Positions 5,849-16,100 of a stretch of DNA of 32,479 bases are shown here, in pieces. The stretch is from Ignavibacteria bacterium (lineage in GTDB: Bacteria; Bacteroidota; Ignavibacteria; Kapaibacteriales; UBA2268). The stretch is taken from NCBI GenBank assembly GCA_016844745.1, contig JAERMQ010000066.1:1-32479 (forward strand). The letters are read 5' to 3'. The notes beneath the pieces were generated by a model that was given only the letters and a program-made list of their open reading frames with translations, searched no databases and was not told the origin of the DNA. Numbering within the stretch: the first letter of the stretch is position 1; each line of letters starts with the position of its first letter. The position numbers were made by a program, and so were the translations under genes.

Positions 5849-8113
5849 ATGTTCTACTTCTATAACCGGGTTAGGGGGTTTTTCTTCTTGTGTCATTTTT
5901 TTTTCCTGTTTATTACATCATCTTTAGCAAATATAGATGTTACGACAAATATCTACTCAAATGATGTACTTTTCCATACCAACCCGAGAATGTACAATGG
6001 TATTTTTGTCGAATTTTTATATGATTTTGTTGATGGAGAAAATGGTTTATGGGCGCAGGAGCTTTTAGACCGCGGCTTTGATTATAATATGGAATCAAAT
6101 CCCGAAGCTTTGAAATATTGGAAAATTACTTCCGAACCCGGTATTGATGCTACACAATATATTAAGTTATCAAAGGATATGTATAATCCAAACGGAGTGA
6201 ACTCAGTCTTACTTCTACCGACATTTGGCAAAAGTGTCAGAATAAGCCAAACAATTAGAATCTGCGATTCTGTTGGATTGAACTTTTATATTTATGCCAG
6301 GTCCAATAATCCCAGTGGTTCAATAAGAATCTTTTTTACTGATGAAGCCAACTCAAAAGAATTTTTCAGCCAAAGCATTAGCATTAAAGATACTGTATGG
6401 AGGAAATACGAAATTTCAATTCCGGCATTGCATAAGCACGGAAAAATTAATTTTCATATTGCAAATAATGGCATTGATACTGTCTTCATTGACGAAGCAT
6501 CATTAATGCCGGCTAATAATTTTATGGGAATACGTTATGAATATTATTTATTGTTCAAGAAATTAAATACAGGTGTATTCAGATATCCTGGTGGATGGTT
6601 TGCTGACTCTCCAACTAATGATTGGATTAATTCGATTGAGCCTATGGATAAAAGAAATTCACCAAATGTTATATGGAGTTCTGGATTTCAAAGAATGGAT
6701 TTAGGTATGTTTGAATATCTTGAGATTTGCAGAATAATGGATATTGTTCCTCTTTTATCTGTAAATTTTTGGGCTGGTACTCCTGAAAGTGCAGCCAATT
6801 TAGTTGAATTTTGTAATGGTTCTGTGGATTCAAAGTTCGGTAAGATAAGAGCTGATTTAGGGCACTCCGAACCATACAATATTAAATATTTTGAAGTAGG
6901 CAATGAAATGTGGAATGACAGGGTTCCAAGGTATATTAAAGAAGTACCTGCGTTTTATAAATCTATGAAAGAAAAGGATAGTACAATAAAACTAATTGCT
7001 GACGGAAATCTATGGGATGTAAATTCATTTAAAATATTAACAGATAATTTAAAATATGATATTTTCAGCTACCATCCTGGTGCCGGTATCGATGCGGGAG
7101 TTTTGGATAGCTTACATTATTTAGCTTTTTTACAAGGTAAAACAGAAATGCATATTAGATATAGGGAAGATATAATCAAAAGTAATTTATCAGGAAAAGT
7201 CACTGTTGCCTTAACTGAATGGTGTTCTTTGCATGGCTCAAATGGTATAAATTTTCTTGATACCGGTAGATTAAACCGTACATTTTTTAGTGGATTTTAT
7301 AGTGGTATGGTTTTTAATTTTATGGCACGAAGTTCTGATTTTGTAGATTTGGGAGTTCGTACTTTCAAAGTTGATTTCATTGCTTCCGATACAAATAAGA
7401 GAGGTGATAGAATTATTTATGGAACCTATCCATATCACTTAATGAATATGGTTAGCCATCACATCGGTAACAAAGTAATTCGAAATTCTACTTCATGTGA
7501 TACTTATTATCTTCATGCAACTGATGGCAGACCCTGGATAAACGAAACCCCTTGGGTAGATATTACTTCTACAAAATCCGATGATACAGTCTTCGTTACT
7601 GCTTTTAACAGGTATCGGGATAAAAAAGTTAATTTGAAAATAAATATGGATTTTACTCCTACTAAGGATTCTGTATCAGTTTATGAATATTACTCCGACG
7701 ATATCCTTACCAGAAGCGACCCTAATTTCCCTGAAAAAACCTGCATAACTCAATATAAACTACCTAATAACAGTATTTATACACTGAAGGAACATTCATT
7801 TACTACTTTTGCATTCTATTATGCAAAAAAAATAGTAATTCCACAACCTGAAGACACTACTTCAATACAAGTTAATTTTGCTCCCAATCCATTTTTACAG
7901 GAATTGGCGATTCAATTCAACACTATTCCTATTGATGAAATTGAAGTAAAAATTTTCGATTTTTTAGGAAGATTGCTATTTAAAGAAGTGAAATTTATTT
8001 TAGAAACAAATTATTATTTAAATCTTCGTCAATTAGCCCAAGGACCTTATTTACTTCAAATTAAAACCGGGAATATGGAGAGAACACACTTAATCTATAA
8101 ATATGAAGATTAG
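5849..8113 (+). CDS. Secreted GH51-like alpha-L-arabinofuranosidase with T9SS sorting domain
   Basis: This is a 754-residue exported glycosidase. From the ATG at 5849 it opens with a hydrophobic signal peptide (FFFLCHFFFLFITSSLA). A jelly-roll, CBM-like segment follows at about residues 90-210. The catalytic barrel has FRYPGGWFADS, GNEMWN with the predicted acid/base Glu353, and TEWC with the predicted nucleophile Glu457, as in GH51 arabinofuranosidases. The last ~80 residues (APNPFLQELAIQF...IFDFLGRLLF...QGPYLLQIKTG) are a type A Por/T9SS sorting domain, so the enzyme should be released or anchored at the cell surface. The frame is open back to an ATG at 5732, but that extension is encoded by a palindromic repeat. 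The signal peptide itself begins in a half-repeat, so the start is uncertain. It likely acts on plant or algal arabinose-containing polysaccharide. Confidence 0.85.
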   Translation: MFYFYNRVRGFFFLCHFFFLFITSSLANIDVTTNIYSNDVLFHTNPRMYNGIFVEFLYDFVDGENGLWAQELLDRGFDYNMESNPEALKYWKITSEPGIDATQYIKLSKDMYNPNGVNSVLLLPTFGKSVRISQTIRICDSVGLNFYIYARSNNPSGSIRIFFTDEANSKEFFSQSISIKDTVWRKYEISIPALHKHGKINFHIANNGIDTVFIDEASLMPANNFMGIRYEYYLLFKKLNTGVFRYPGGWFADSPTNDWINSIEPMDKRNSPNVIWSSGFQRMDLGMFEYLEICRIMDIVPLLSVNFWAGTPESAANLVEFCNGSVDSKFGKIRADLGHSEPYNIKYFEVGNEMWNDRVPRYIKEVPAFYKSMKEKDSTIKLIADGNLWDVNSFKILTDNLKYDIFSYHPGAGIDAGVLDSLHYLAFLQGKTEMHIRYREDIIKSNLSGKVTVALTEWCSLHGSNGINFLDTGRLNRTFFSGFYSGMVFNFMARSSDFVDLGVRTFKVDFIASDTNKRGDRIIYGTYPYHLMNMVSHHIGNKVIRNSTSCDTYYLHATDGRPWINETPWVDITSTKSDDTVFVTAFNRYRDKKVNLKINMDFTPTKDSVSVYEYYSDDILTRSDPNFPEKTCITQYKLPNNSIYTLKEHSFTTFAFYYAKKIVIPQPEDTTSIQVNFAPNPFLQELAIQFNTIPIDEIEVKIFDFLGRLLFKEVKFILETNYYLNLRQLAQGPYLLQIKTGNMERTHLIYKYED

Positions 8114-8206
8114 AGTAGTTTAATAATGTGAAGGAATTTCCGTGTATAACTCTTATTCCCTCCCCTATACTATTGCGTTAAAGCTTAATTTACAAACTTT
8201 ATGAAC

Positions 8207-9535
8207 TCATTTCCAATATTCATCAATATCTTTTATACCCGAAATGATTTTATCTAACTTCCACGTATATAACTTCCCAATATCAGAAAAAATAAAGCTG
8301 ATTTTAGTGTTCTTCTTTTGATTTATGTAAATAACAAGATGACTATTATGGAGCAGATTTTTTGTACTATCGTTTTCATAATTTGAATAAACAACATCGC
8401 TGTACATAGAGCAATCCTTACCGAATTCCTTACCCAGGAATTTGAATAACTTTTTCATTCCCGGTTTGCCGAAAATTTTACCGAATGTAGCCGTTGTACG
8501 ATTGCGGTCATTTGCAATGTCCATCAGAAAAGCCGGATTTTCAAGGATTGAATCTGCTAATAAATAATTTGGGATAACTTCCTCGCGAATCGAAGGGTGC
8601 AAATCCAATTGATTAGCGATGCTGCTTTGCATGGTTTCGGATGAATCCTTTGGTTTGACCAATAATTCGGGATAAGCGATTTTATCAATCTTCCATTTCC
8701 CACCCCCATGGGAATGCAGTTCAAACATAATTTCCCGGCTGTTTGCAGTGCTTTTCAAAATAATATTGCAACCATAACCATGGAATATAAAATCATTCGA
8801 AATGGAAGTAAAAACCTTGTTACCGGAGAAAGAATATCCGTTAGAAAAATTATGGGTAACGTATCCTTTGAATAATTCAATATCACTGACCGAATAAGGA
8901 AAATGTTCTCTTTTGATTTTCGGTGGTACTGAATCGTTCAAAAAATAAATAAGTGAATCAGGATGCAAAATAACCCGCTTCACAAATTGAATATTATCAG
9001 TTGAATCGTTTTTGTTGCTTATATACCGGCTATAATAATCCAATAAATCATAATTCATTATTTCATACAGCTTCCAAATCTCAATTCCCTTCACCTCATT
9101 GATAAAAAGAAATGAAAGGAGCATATCCTTTGGATTCTTGAATTTAATTATTCTGAAACGGACAGTCTTGCCGGTTTCAGGAACTGAGCCTTCAAAAGCG
9201 TTATCTCCCGAAAATGTCGAAATACCTCTAAAGTAATTATTAATATATGCTGCAATAGCAGCTATTTCAGCATGGTAATCAGCCGGATTCTGTCTTGATT
9301 GAGCCATTTTGAATGAAAGACGGCTATTTAGGGAAACAAATGAAGTATCAGCGCCGATATTCTTTAAAATATGGGGATTTTCGATAATTGAATTGAGCAT
9401 TTTATAATTATAATCCTGCTGGGCGAGTGAAGGGATGGTATTAGCAAGTATTAATAAAAAAATGAGGGAAAATCTATATAAAATAAGATTGTCATTCCTG
9501 CGAATTATAAAGTTTAAAAACTGGTAGAATGTCAT
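8207..9535 (-). CDS. Exported protein of unknown function with a probable internal threefold repeat
   Basis: I do not recognise a named family. From the ATG at 9535 the 442-residue product has a basic start and a hydrophobic segment (FSLIFLLILANTIPSLA) before QQDYNY, a plausible signal peptide for the periplasm or surface. Three places have the same strand-like ending: GIEIWKLYEI, GGGKWKIDKI and LYTWKLDKI. SIIENPHILKNI near the N-terminus is echoed by SILENPAFLMDI in the second half. This suggests duplicated alpha+beta units, possibly NTF2-like, where GKWKIDKI-type strands are common. No catalytic motif is evident. The frame stays open back to a TTG near 9664, but that part comes from the inverted repeat at 9516-9615 and even the chosen ATG lies inside it. 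The first ~15 residues may therefore be repeat-derived. Confidence 0.65.
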   Translation of the reverse strand: MTFYQFLNFIIRRNDNLILYRFSLIFLLILANTIPSLAQQDYNYKMLNSIIENPHILKNIGADTSFVSLNSRLSFKMAQSRQNPADYHAEIAAIAAYINNYFRGISTFSGDNAFEGSVPETGKTVRFRIIKFKNPKDMLLSFLFINEVKGIEIWKLYEIMNYDLLDYYSRYISNKNDSTDNIQFVKRVILHPDSLIYFLNDSVPPKIKREHFPYSVSDIELFKGYVTHNFSNGYSFSGNKVFTSISNDFIFHGYGCNIILKSTANSREIMFELHSHGGGKWKIDKIAYPELLVKPKDSSETMQSSIANQLDLHPSIREEVIPNYLLADSILENPAFLMDIANDRNRTTATFGKIFGKPGMKKLFKFLGKEFGKDCSMYSDVVYSNYENDSTKNLLHNSHLVIYINQKKNTKISFIFSDIGKLYTWKLDKIISGIKDIDEYWK

Positions 9536-9615
9536 TCTGAACGAAGTGAAGAATCCAGTGGTAGCATTGGGACTGGATTCTTCACTTCGTTGCCAATGAC
9601 ATTCTACCAGTTTTT
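9516..9615. repeat. Inverted repeat, GTCATTCTGA-type family, at the 5' end of the exported protein gene
   Basis: Two 44-nt arms (9516-9559 and 9572-9615) match as reverse complements at 41 of 44 positions around a 12-nt loop. The core, GTCATTCTGAACGAAGTGAA, is the same dispersed sequence that recurs at 10548-10756 and 20775-20854. The gene start at 9535 lies inside the left arm, so the mRNA start region can form a very strong hairpin. Confidence 0.85.
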
Positions 9616-9899
9616 TAATACCTATCAGATAATCAAATTGCCTTATATCATTTAACTTTCCCAACTCTTTTCCTTCCGACCAATTTTTACAATTTACGAA
9701 TCAGATAGACTTATAATTTGCCGATTTTATTGTATAACCTGATTACATGCGTATTAAAACATAATAGATACAAAAACGAATAATAGAAATTTAAACTTAA
9801 CTAAAAATAATGTTATAAGGAAATATCTCCTTAATTTTGTTTTTTAAGTTATAAGGTTATTGAAAATAAAAATTTTTAAAAACAAATAAATAATTAGCT

Positions 9900-10490
9900 A
9901 TGAAAAATAATTATTTTGATATAGGCTTTGGACCAAATACAATTTATGCTTTGGTTAAAATTGATAAAAATGTCGATTTTATTGCAATATTCAGAAAGAT
10001 TCATTCGGAGGGTTTTTGCCTTAAATGCCAGGCTATTAAGGGCGAATATCAGATAATTGTCATGATTGAGGCTGAAACATATGAAGATTGTTTGGAGATT
10101 TGCGATAATTATAAGAAAACTTACCAAGGCATTACCGATATTAAAATAATGAAAATATCGTTAGCATATATGGAAGAGCATTATTTAAACAAACAAACCG
10201 GAGAAGCTCCTTTAACTTCAGATGACGCTACTACAAAGAATTCAGAGGTTATGTCTTATGTATTTGCAGATATTGATTCAACCCAATTGGATAAAATCTT
10301 AACTGAGATAACATCCCATGAAAATATATTAATTTACTATTATTCGGAAAGCGCTTCGACCCTGATTTTACTTGTATCAGGCAATCAATTTACCGATATT
10401 GACAAATTTATCCGCTATAAAGTTTCATCGTTGGATGGAATACTGAAGGTAAAAGAATATCCCGTAATTGATATTTATGAGTATAAATAA
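9900..10490 (+). CDS. Protein of two RAM-like (Lrp/AsnC ligand-binding) domains without DNA-binding domain
   Basis: The 196-residue product looks like a tandem duplication of the alpha/beta domain that binds effectors in Lrp/AsnC regulators. The first unit (about residues 14-82) runs TIYALVKIDKNVDFIAIF, then the characteristic KGEYQIIVMIEAETYEDCLE, then GITDIKIMKI. The second (about 113-192) runs VMSYVFADIDSTQLDKIL, LILLVSGNQFTDIDKFI and DGILKVKEYPVIDIYEY. There is no helix-turn-helix at the N-terminus, so it would be a ligand-binding or partner-binding protein rather than a classical regulator. It has its own upstream region with TAATTTTG, a possible -7 element. It precedes the redox operon on the same strand, but 326 nt and a repeat separate them. 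The family call is by pattern only. Confidence 0.6.
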   Translation: MKNNYFDIGFGPNTIYALVKIDKNVDFIAIFRKIHSEGFCLKCQAIKGEYQIIVMIEAETYEDCLEICDNYKKTYQGITDIKIMKISLAYMEEHYLNKQTGEAPLTSDDATTKNSEVMSYVFADIDSTQLDKILTEITSHENILIYYYSESASTLILLVSGNQFTDIDKFIRYKVSSLDGILKVKEYPVIDIYEYK

Positions 10491-10547
10491 TGATTTATCA
10501 ATTAATCGAAATGTCATTCCTGCGGATGAGTATATTTAAAAAGTTCG

Positions 10548-10756
10548 GAAGAATGTCATTCTGAGCGAAGCGAAGAATCTTCTTTAATATAAGATGAAAA
10601 TAAATTTGAGGTAAAAATAATTGATTATTATTCGAGAAGCGCATAAGTACTATATTTATACTATATTAATTAATACAATGATAGAAGTTGGTGAATAAAT
10701 TGAATATATCAGAATTTGCAAGAAGATTCTTCGCTTCGCTCAGAATGACATTCTTC
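10548..10756. repeat. 37-bp perfect inverted repeat pair filling the 10491-10816 gap
   Basis: GAAGAATGTCATTCTGAGCG... at 10548-10584 is matched base for base by its reverse complement at 10720-10756, with 135 AT-rich bases between. A related GTCATTCCTGCG motif precedes it at 10513. No reading frame in the gap looks real. This is the same dispersed family as at 9516 and 20775. Flanking arms around a non-coding core suggest a MITE-like unit or two solo copies in opposite orientation. The redox operon begins 60 nt beyond. Confidence 0.85.
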
Positions 10757-10816
10757 TTTTTTGACAATTAAAATAATACATGGAAATATATTTATTTAAC
10801 TAACAATAAAATAAAA

Positions 10817-11311
10817 ATGGAACAGAACGAAAAAATAAAATTTGAAAAAGAAATCAAAAATTTCAAAGTTGATTTATTCGAAAAGAAGGATATGCAAGGT
10901 TCACTTATTCCGCTTCTTCAATCTGCCCAGGATTCCTACGGCTATATTCCCGAGCAGGCAATTTACTACATAAGCGAAATGACAAGCGTTCCGGCAGCAG
11001 ATATATACGGAGTTATAACATTCTATGCTCAATTTCGCTTGAAGCCGCTTGGCAAGAATCTGATTCGCATTTGCGAAGGTACTGCCTGCCATGTTAATGG
11101 TGCAAAAAGAATTTTATCTGCTTTAGAGGACGAACTCGGTTGCGGTGTTGACGATACGACCGATGACGGTTTTTTCACCCTTCTATCAGTTGCGTGTATC
11201 GGATGCTGCTCGCTTTCACCTGTTATCATGGTCAACGACGACACACACGGAAGCTTAGCTCCCGATAAAATAAAAAGAGTATTAAAAACGTACAAAAATC
11301 GTAAAAACTAA
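10817..11311 (+). CDS. NuoE-like [2Fe-2S] subunit of a soluble NADH-linked redox complex
   Basis: This 164-residue thioredoxin-fold subunit belongs to the 24-kDa (NuoE/HndA/HydC-type) family, which carries one [2Fe-2S] cluster and docks on the FMN subunit. The four cluster ligands are C86 and C91 (CEGTACHVNG) and C127 and C131 (CIGCCSLSP). The N-terminal helical part (LIPLLQSAQDSYGYIP, VPAADIYGVITFYAQF) is typical. Length is normal. It is the first gene of a tight operon, with 14 nt to the NuoF-like gene. The remaining complex I genes are absent, so it should belong to a soluble hydrogenase-, formate dehydrogenase- or transhydrogenase-type enzyme rather than to respiratory complex I. Confidence 0.93.
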   Translation: MEQNEKIKFEKEIKNFKVDLFEKKDMQGSLIPLLQSAQDSYGYIPEQAIYYISEMTSVPAADIYGVITFYAQFRLKPLGKNLIRICEGTACHVNGAKRILSALEDELGCGVDDTTDDGFFTLLSVACIGCCSLSPVIMVNDDTHGSLAPDKIKRVLKTYKNRKN

Positions 11312-11325
11312 TTTAGTATAATATT

Positions 11326-13092
11326 ATGATACAAATCAAAGTTGGATTAGGAACCTGCGGAATTTCAGCCGGCGGAGAAAGTGTTTACAAGGAATTGCTC
11401 AACCAGATTCAAACCGCCGGATTGGATGCAAGAGTCGTTGGAACGGGGTGTATGGGTCGCTGCTTTGACGAAGTATTAGTTGAAGTAATCGAAGACGGAC
11501 TGCCAAGTTCTTTATATGCTAACGTTACACCGGAAAAAGCAAAACGAATCATAACAGAACATTTAGTAGAAAATAATCCTATAGATGAATGGATTATTAA
11601 CCACACACCTACTGGCGAACTTGAAGATTTATTTCCCAAGCAAGTCCGAATTGTTCTAAGGAATTGCGGTAAAATAGACCCTCAATCAATAGACGAATAC
11701 ATTGAAACAGGCGGTTATAAAGCTATCGAAAAAGCATTAAAGCAACTTACTCCTAATGAAATTATCGATACTGTCATCAGGTCAGGCTTACGCGGCAGAG
11801 GAGGAGCAGGTTTCTCATCAGGTATGAAATGGAAATTTGCAAAGGAAGCTCAAAGTGATAAAAAATATCTGATATGCAATGCAGACGAGGGCGACCCGGG
11901 CGCTTTTATGGACAGAAGCGTTCTGGAAGGCGACCCACATGCAGTACTGGAAGGAATGATGATAGCGGCTTTCGCTATCGGAGCCGACGAAGCTTATATT
12001 TATTGCCGCGCCGAATATCCTCATGCAATCAAAAGATTAAAGCGGGCTATTCAACAATGCGAAGAGCGTGGCTATTTAGGTCATGGCATCTTCGGTTCGA
12101 ATTTTGACTTTAAAATAAAAATTAAGGAAGGCGCAGGCGCTTTCGTTTGCGGCGAGGAAACAGCTTTAATGGCTTCAATAGAAGGTAAACGTGGTGTCCC
12201 GAAATTGCGTCCTCCTTTCCCTGCTCAAAAAGGTTTATGGGGCAAACCAACAAACATTAATAACGTTGAAACATTCGCCAATGTACCCTGGATTATCCTG
12301 AATGGCGCAGAAGCTTATGCCTCTTATGGCACTGAAAAGAGTAAAGGCACTAAGGTATTCGCTTTAGCCGGTAAGATTGCACGCAGCGGACTCGCTGAAG
12401 TTCCAATGGGAATTACTATCAACGAAATAGTTTATGAAGTTGGCGGCGGCATTAAGGGAGGACATCAATTTAAAGCAATCCAGATAGGCGGTCCTTCCGG
12501 TGGTTGTATTCCTGCAACGATGGGCGATTTGAGAATAGATTATGATGAAATCAATAAAACCGGAGCAATAATGGGTTCCGGTGGCTTAATCGTATTAGAT
12601 GAAACTACCTGTATGGTCGATTTGGCGAAATTCTTCCTGAATTTTACACAAAACGAATCATGCGGAAAATGCACCTTCTGCCGCATTGGCACTAAGCGTA
12701 TGTTGGAAATCTTAGATAGGATTACGATTGGCGAAGGAAAAGATGGCGATATAGAATTATTGGAAGATTTAGCTCAAAAAATCAACATCGGAAGCCTTTG
12801 CGGTTTGGGACAGACAGCGCCTAATCCCGTTCTAACAACAATCAAATACTTCCGTGAAGAATATGAAGCCCATATTTATCGCAAGAAATGCCCGGCTTTA
12901 AATTGCTCGGCATTGCTAACTTATACAATCGATGATGATAAATGCAACGGCTGCACTCTTTGCGTAAGGAAGTGCGAATCAAAAGCAATAACAGGTGAAC
13001 TCAAGAAACTGCACACTTTAGACCAATCGCTCTGCACCAAGTGCGGCAAATGTTATGAAGTATGTAATTTCGATGCAATAATAAGAAATTAA
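11326..13092 (+). CDS. NuoF-like FMN/NADH-binding subunit with extra ferredoxin domain
   Basis: The 588-residue product has the HndC/HydB architecture. An N-terminal thioredoxin-like [2Fe-2S] domain (residues ~1-100, GLGTCGISAGG, GTGCMGRC) comes first. The FMN/NADH domain has GLRGRGGAGFSSGMKW and CNADEGDPGAFMDRS. An SLBB-like segment (GGPSGGCIP) and a [4Fe-4S] cluster ESCGKCTFCRIG with a later SLCGLG Cys follow. The C-terminal two-cluster ferredoxin has CNGCTLCVRKC and CTKCGKCYEVC. It should oxidise or reduce NAD(H) and pass electrons to ferredoxin-type centres. Forms with both end extensions occur in NADH-dependent bifurcating hydrogenases and formate dehydrogenases, not in complex I. The next gene begins 20 nt later after a GAGGGAG ribosome site. 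Confidence 0.94.
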   Translation: MIQIKVGLGTCGISAGGESVYKELLNQIQTAGLDARVVGTGCMGRCFDEVLVEVIEDGLPSSLYANVTPEKAKRIITEHLVENNPIDEWIINHTPTGELEDLFPKQVRIVLRNCGKIDPQSIDEYIETGGYKAIEKALKQLTPNEIIDTVIRSGLRGRGGAGFSSGMKWKFAKEAQSDKKYLICNADEGDPGAFMDRSVLEGDPHAVLEGMMIAAFAIGADEAYIYCRAEYPHAIKRLKRAIQQCEERGYLGHGIFGSNFDFKIKIKEGAGAFVCGEETALMASIEGKRGVPKLRPPFPAQKGLWGKPTNINNVETFANVPWIILNGAEAYASYGTEKSKGTKVFALAGKIARSGLAEVPMGITINEIVYEVGGGIKGGHQFKAIQIGGPSGGCIPATMGDLRIDYDEINKTGAIMGSGGLIVLDETTCMVDLAKFFLNFTQNESCGKCTFCRIGTKRMLEILDRITIGEGKDGDIELLEDLAQKINIGSLCGLGQTAPNPVLTTIKYFREEYEAHIYRKKCPALNCSALLTYTIDDDKCNGCTLCVRKCESKAITGELKKLHTLDQSLCTKCGKCYEVCNFDAIIRN

Positions 13093-13112
13093 TCCGAGGG
13101 AGAAATAAATAA

Positions 13113-16100
13113 ATGGGAAATATAAATTTAACTATAAATGGTCAGCAGGTAACCAGCGAAAGCGGACAAACAATTCTGCAGGTAGTTGAGCAATATAAAA
13201 TCGATAAAATACCTACTCTTTGCCATGACAAACGCTTAGAGCCTTATGCTTCGTGTTATTTATGTGTAGTCGAAGTGAAAGGATTGAATAAACTTGTGCC
13301 GTCCTGCGCTACTCCTATTAATGAAGGAATGGTGGTCACGACAAATAGCGAAAAAATATTCGAATCGCGCAAATCTGTAATTGAATTATTGATGTCTAAT
13401 CATTATGCAGACTGCATTGGACCTTGCATTAGCAGTTGCCCGGCAAGCGTTGATGCACAAGGGTATTTGGCATTAATAGCAATGGGCAGGTACGAAGAAG
13501 CATTGAAGCTTATCAAGAAGACTAATCCACTGCCTTTATCAATCGGTAGGGTTTGCGTTCGAAACTGCGAAGATGCCTGCCGTCGCTGCTATGTCGATTC
13601 ACCTGTTGCTATAAATTACCTGAAACGCTTCGTTGCCGATTTGGATTATAATACCTGGACGCCTGAATGTAAGCCTGCAACGGGCAAGAAGATTGCTATA
13701 ATCGGCGGAGGTCCAGCCGGACTAACTTGTGCTTATTACTTAACTTTAGATGGTCATAAAACAGAAATATTCGAAAAGTTACCTGAGCTTGGCGGTATGC
13801 TTAAATACGGCATTCCTGAATACCGTCTGCCGAAGGAAGTTTTAGATGCAGAAATCAAATGGATAACTGATTTAGGAGTTGAGATTCATTGCAATTCCGA
13901 GATGGGTAAAGATTATACTATTGCAGATTTGAAGTCACGCGGATTCGATGCAATTTATTTAAGTGTCGGAGCTCACAAAGCTACTTCTATGGGATTGGAC
14001 GGGGAGAATGTTACGCAAGGCGTATGGCGAGGTATAGATTATTTAAGGGAGGTCGAAGCTCAGGGCGCTCCGGTAATGAAAGGCACTGCAATAATAGTCG
14101 GAGGTGGCAACACTGCAATCGATGCTGCAAGGACTGCACTGCGGTGCGGCGCTGACAAAGTGAAAATAGTATATCGTCGCTCGATTAAAGAAATGCCTGC
14201 ACATCCAATGGAGATTGAGGCTGCCCACGAAGAAGGCGTAGAAATCAATATTCTCACACTTCCAAAATCGATGGTTACGGAAAACGGCAAAATTAAAGGC
14301 ATCGAATGTATTAAAATGCAATTGGAAGAAACTACCCCCGGTCAGCGCCCGAGACCGGTACCAATTCCCAATTCCGATTTCTTTATCGATTGTGATTATC
14401 TTATAAGTGCAATCGGACAGCAGGTAGATTTATCATTTATCGAAAATGAAAAAGACTGCAAACTTGAAAAATGGGGAACCGTTGTTGTTGACCGCAGTTC
14501 CTTTGAAACATCAATTCCCGGTGTCTTCGCAGGAGGTGACGTAGTCGATGGTCCGCTAACTGCAGTTAATGCTATCGGACATGGAAAGAAAGCAGCAACA
14601 TCTATTGATGCTTACTTGAAGACTGGTAAACCTTCCGGAAAGAATGGGAAATTTTACAGCTTCAAGCATCGGTTCGGAACAATACCCGATAGCGAATTTA
14701 CTTCTTTCACAAAGGAAGAGCGCTCGAAAATGCCGGAATTGGGAATTAAAACAAGAGTTAATAATTTCGATGAAGTCGAGTTGGGATTATCCGAAGAAGC
14801 GGCTATGGCAGAGGCATTCCGCTGTTTGGAATGTGGCTGCTCCGAATATACCGATTGTTCCTTCCGTAAGTATGGAGATGAATTCCACATTAATATAGAC
14901 AGTTATTTGGGCGATGTCCGCAAATTCAAAATTGATAAGCGACATCCCTTAATTCAAATTGACCCCAATAAGTGTATCAATTGCGGTAAATGCGTTCGCA
15001 TCTGCTCGGAAGTATTAGATGTATCGGCTTTGGGATTTGTTCAGCGAGGATTCAAATCTGTAGTAAAGCCGGCGATGGAAAAACCGCTGTTGGAGACAAA
15101 TTGCATCAATTGCGGCAACTGTATCGATGTATGCCCGACTGGAGCTATTGCTGATATATTCCCATTCAAATTCTTAGGCACAATGCCGAAGATGAATTTC
15201 CGCTCTGTGTGCAACTTCTGCTCAATCGGCTGCAATGTAAATTATAAGGTAATAGACGAGAAAATGTATTGGGTTCAAAATTCCAATGATGAAATCCAGG
15301 ACTCACCGAATACCGGCTATTTATGCTTGAAAGGGAGATTCGGACACAGATTCCTACAAAATGAAAATACTTTGAAATCTGCTATGGTAAAAGAAAACGG
15401 CACTTTAATGGAAGTATCAACTGATGAAGCATTGACAATTGCAGGAAAACAACTGAAAGATATTATAGCAAAATATGGTAATGATTCAGTAGCAGTCTTT
15501 GGTTCGCCTAAATCCACAAATGAAGAGCTATACCTTATTCAGAAGTTTGCGCGTGCAGGTTTAAAAACCAACAATGTCGGCAGCTTATCAAATTTGCTTT
15601 ATAACACAGATGGCAACTGGCTGAACGATTTATTAGGAGTAACGGTTTCAACAATGACAATGCAGGATGTGAAATATTCTGATGTAATTGTTGTTATTAA
15701 TGCAGACCTGACGGAAGATAATCTCATAATGGAGCTTAAAATAAAAGATGCCTTAAAGACCGGAACAAAATTAGTCGTAATAAGCTCCTACGAATCGAAT
15801 TTAGCGAAGACTGCCGATTTATGGCTGGATACCCGCCGCGGAACGAATGCTGCATTAATGAGCGGTGTAATTAATTCTTTATTAACAGAAAAAAATATCT
15901 CTATTCCTGAACTTTCCGAAAGTTCGGAAACTTTCGGAAAGTTTTCTTCGCAAAATGTTGCACAATTGACCGGGACATCGCAAATCAAATTCAATGAGTT
16001 TTTACAATTGCTCAATGGTGCAGATACAAATATATCATTTGTATATAATTTGGATAACAATAAGGAAAAATCAACCGGTGACCTGCAGGCAATAGGAAAT

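Noticed and set aside
14043..14321. Long antisense frames inside the redox fusion gene
   Set aside because: They are shadows of a strongly conserved coding sequence with clear domains on the plus strand.
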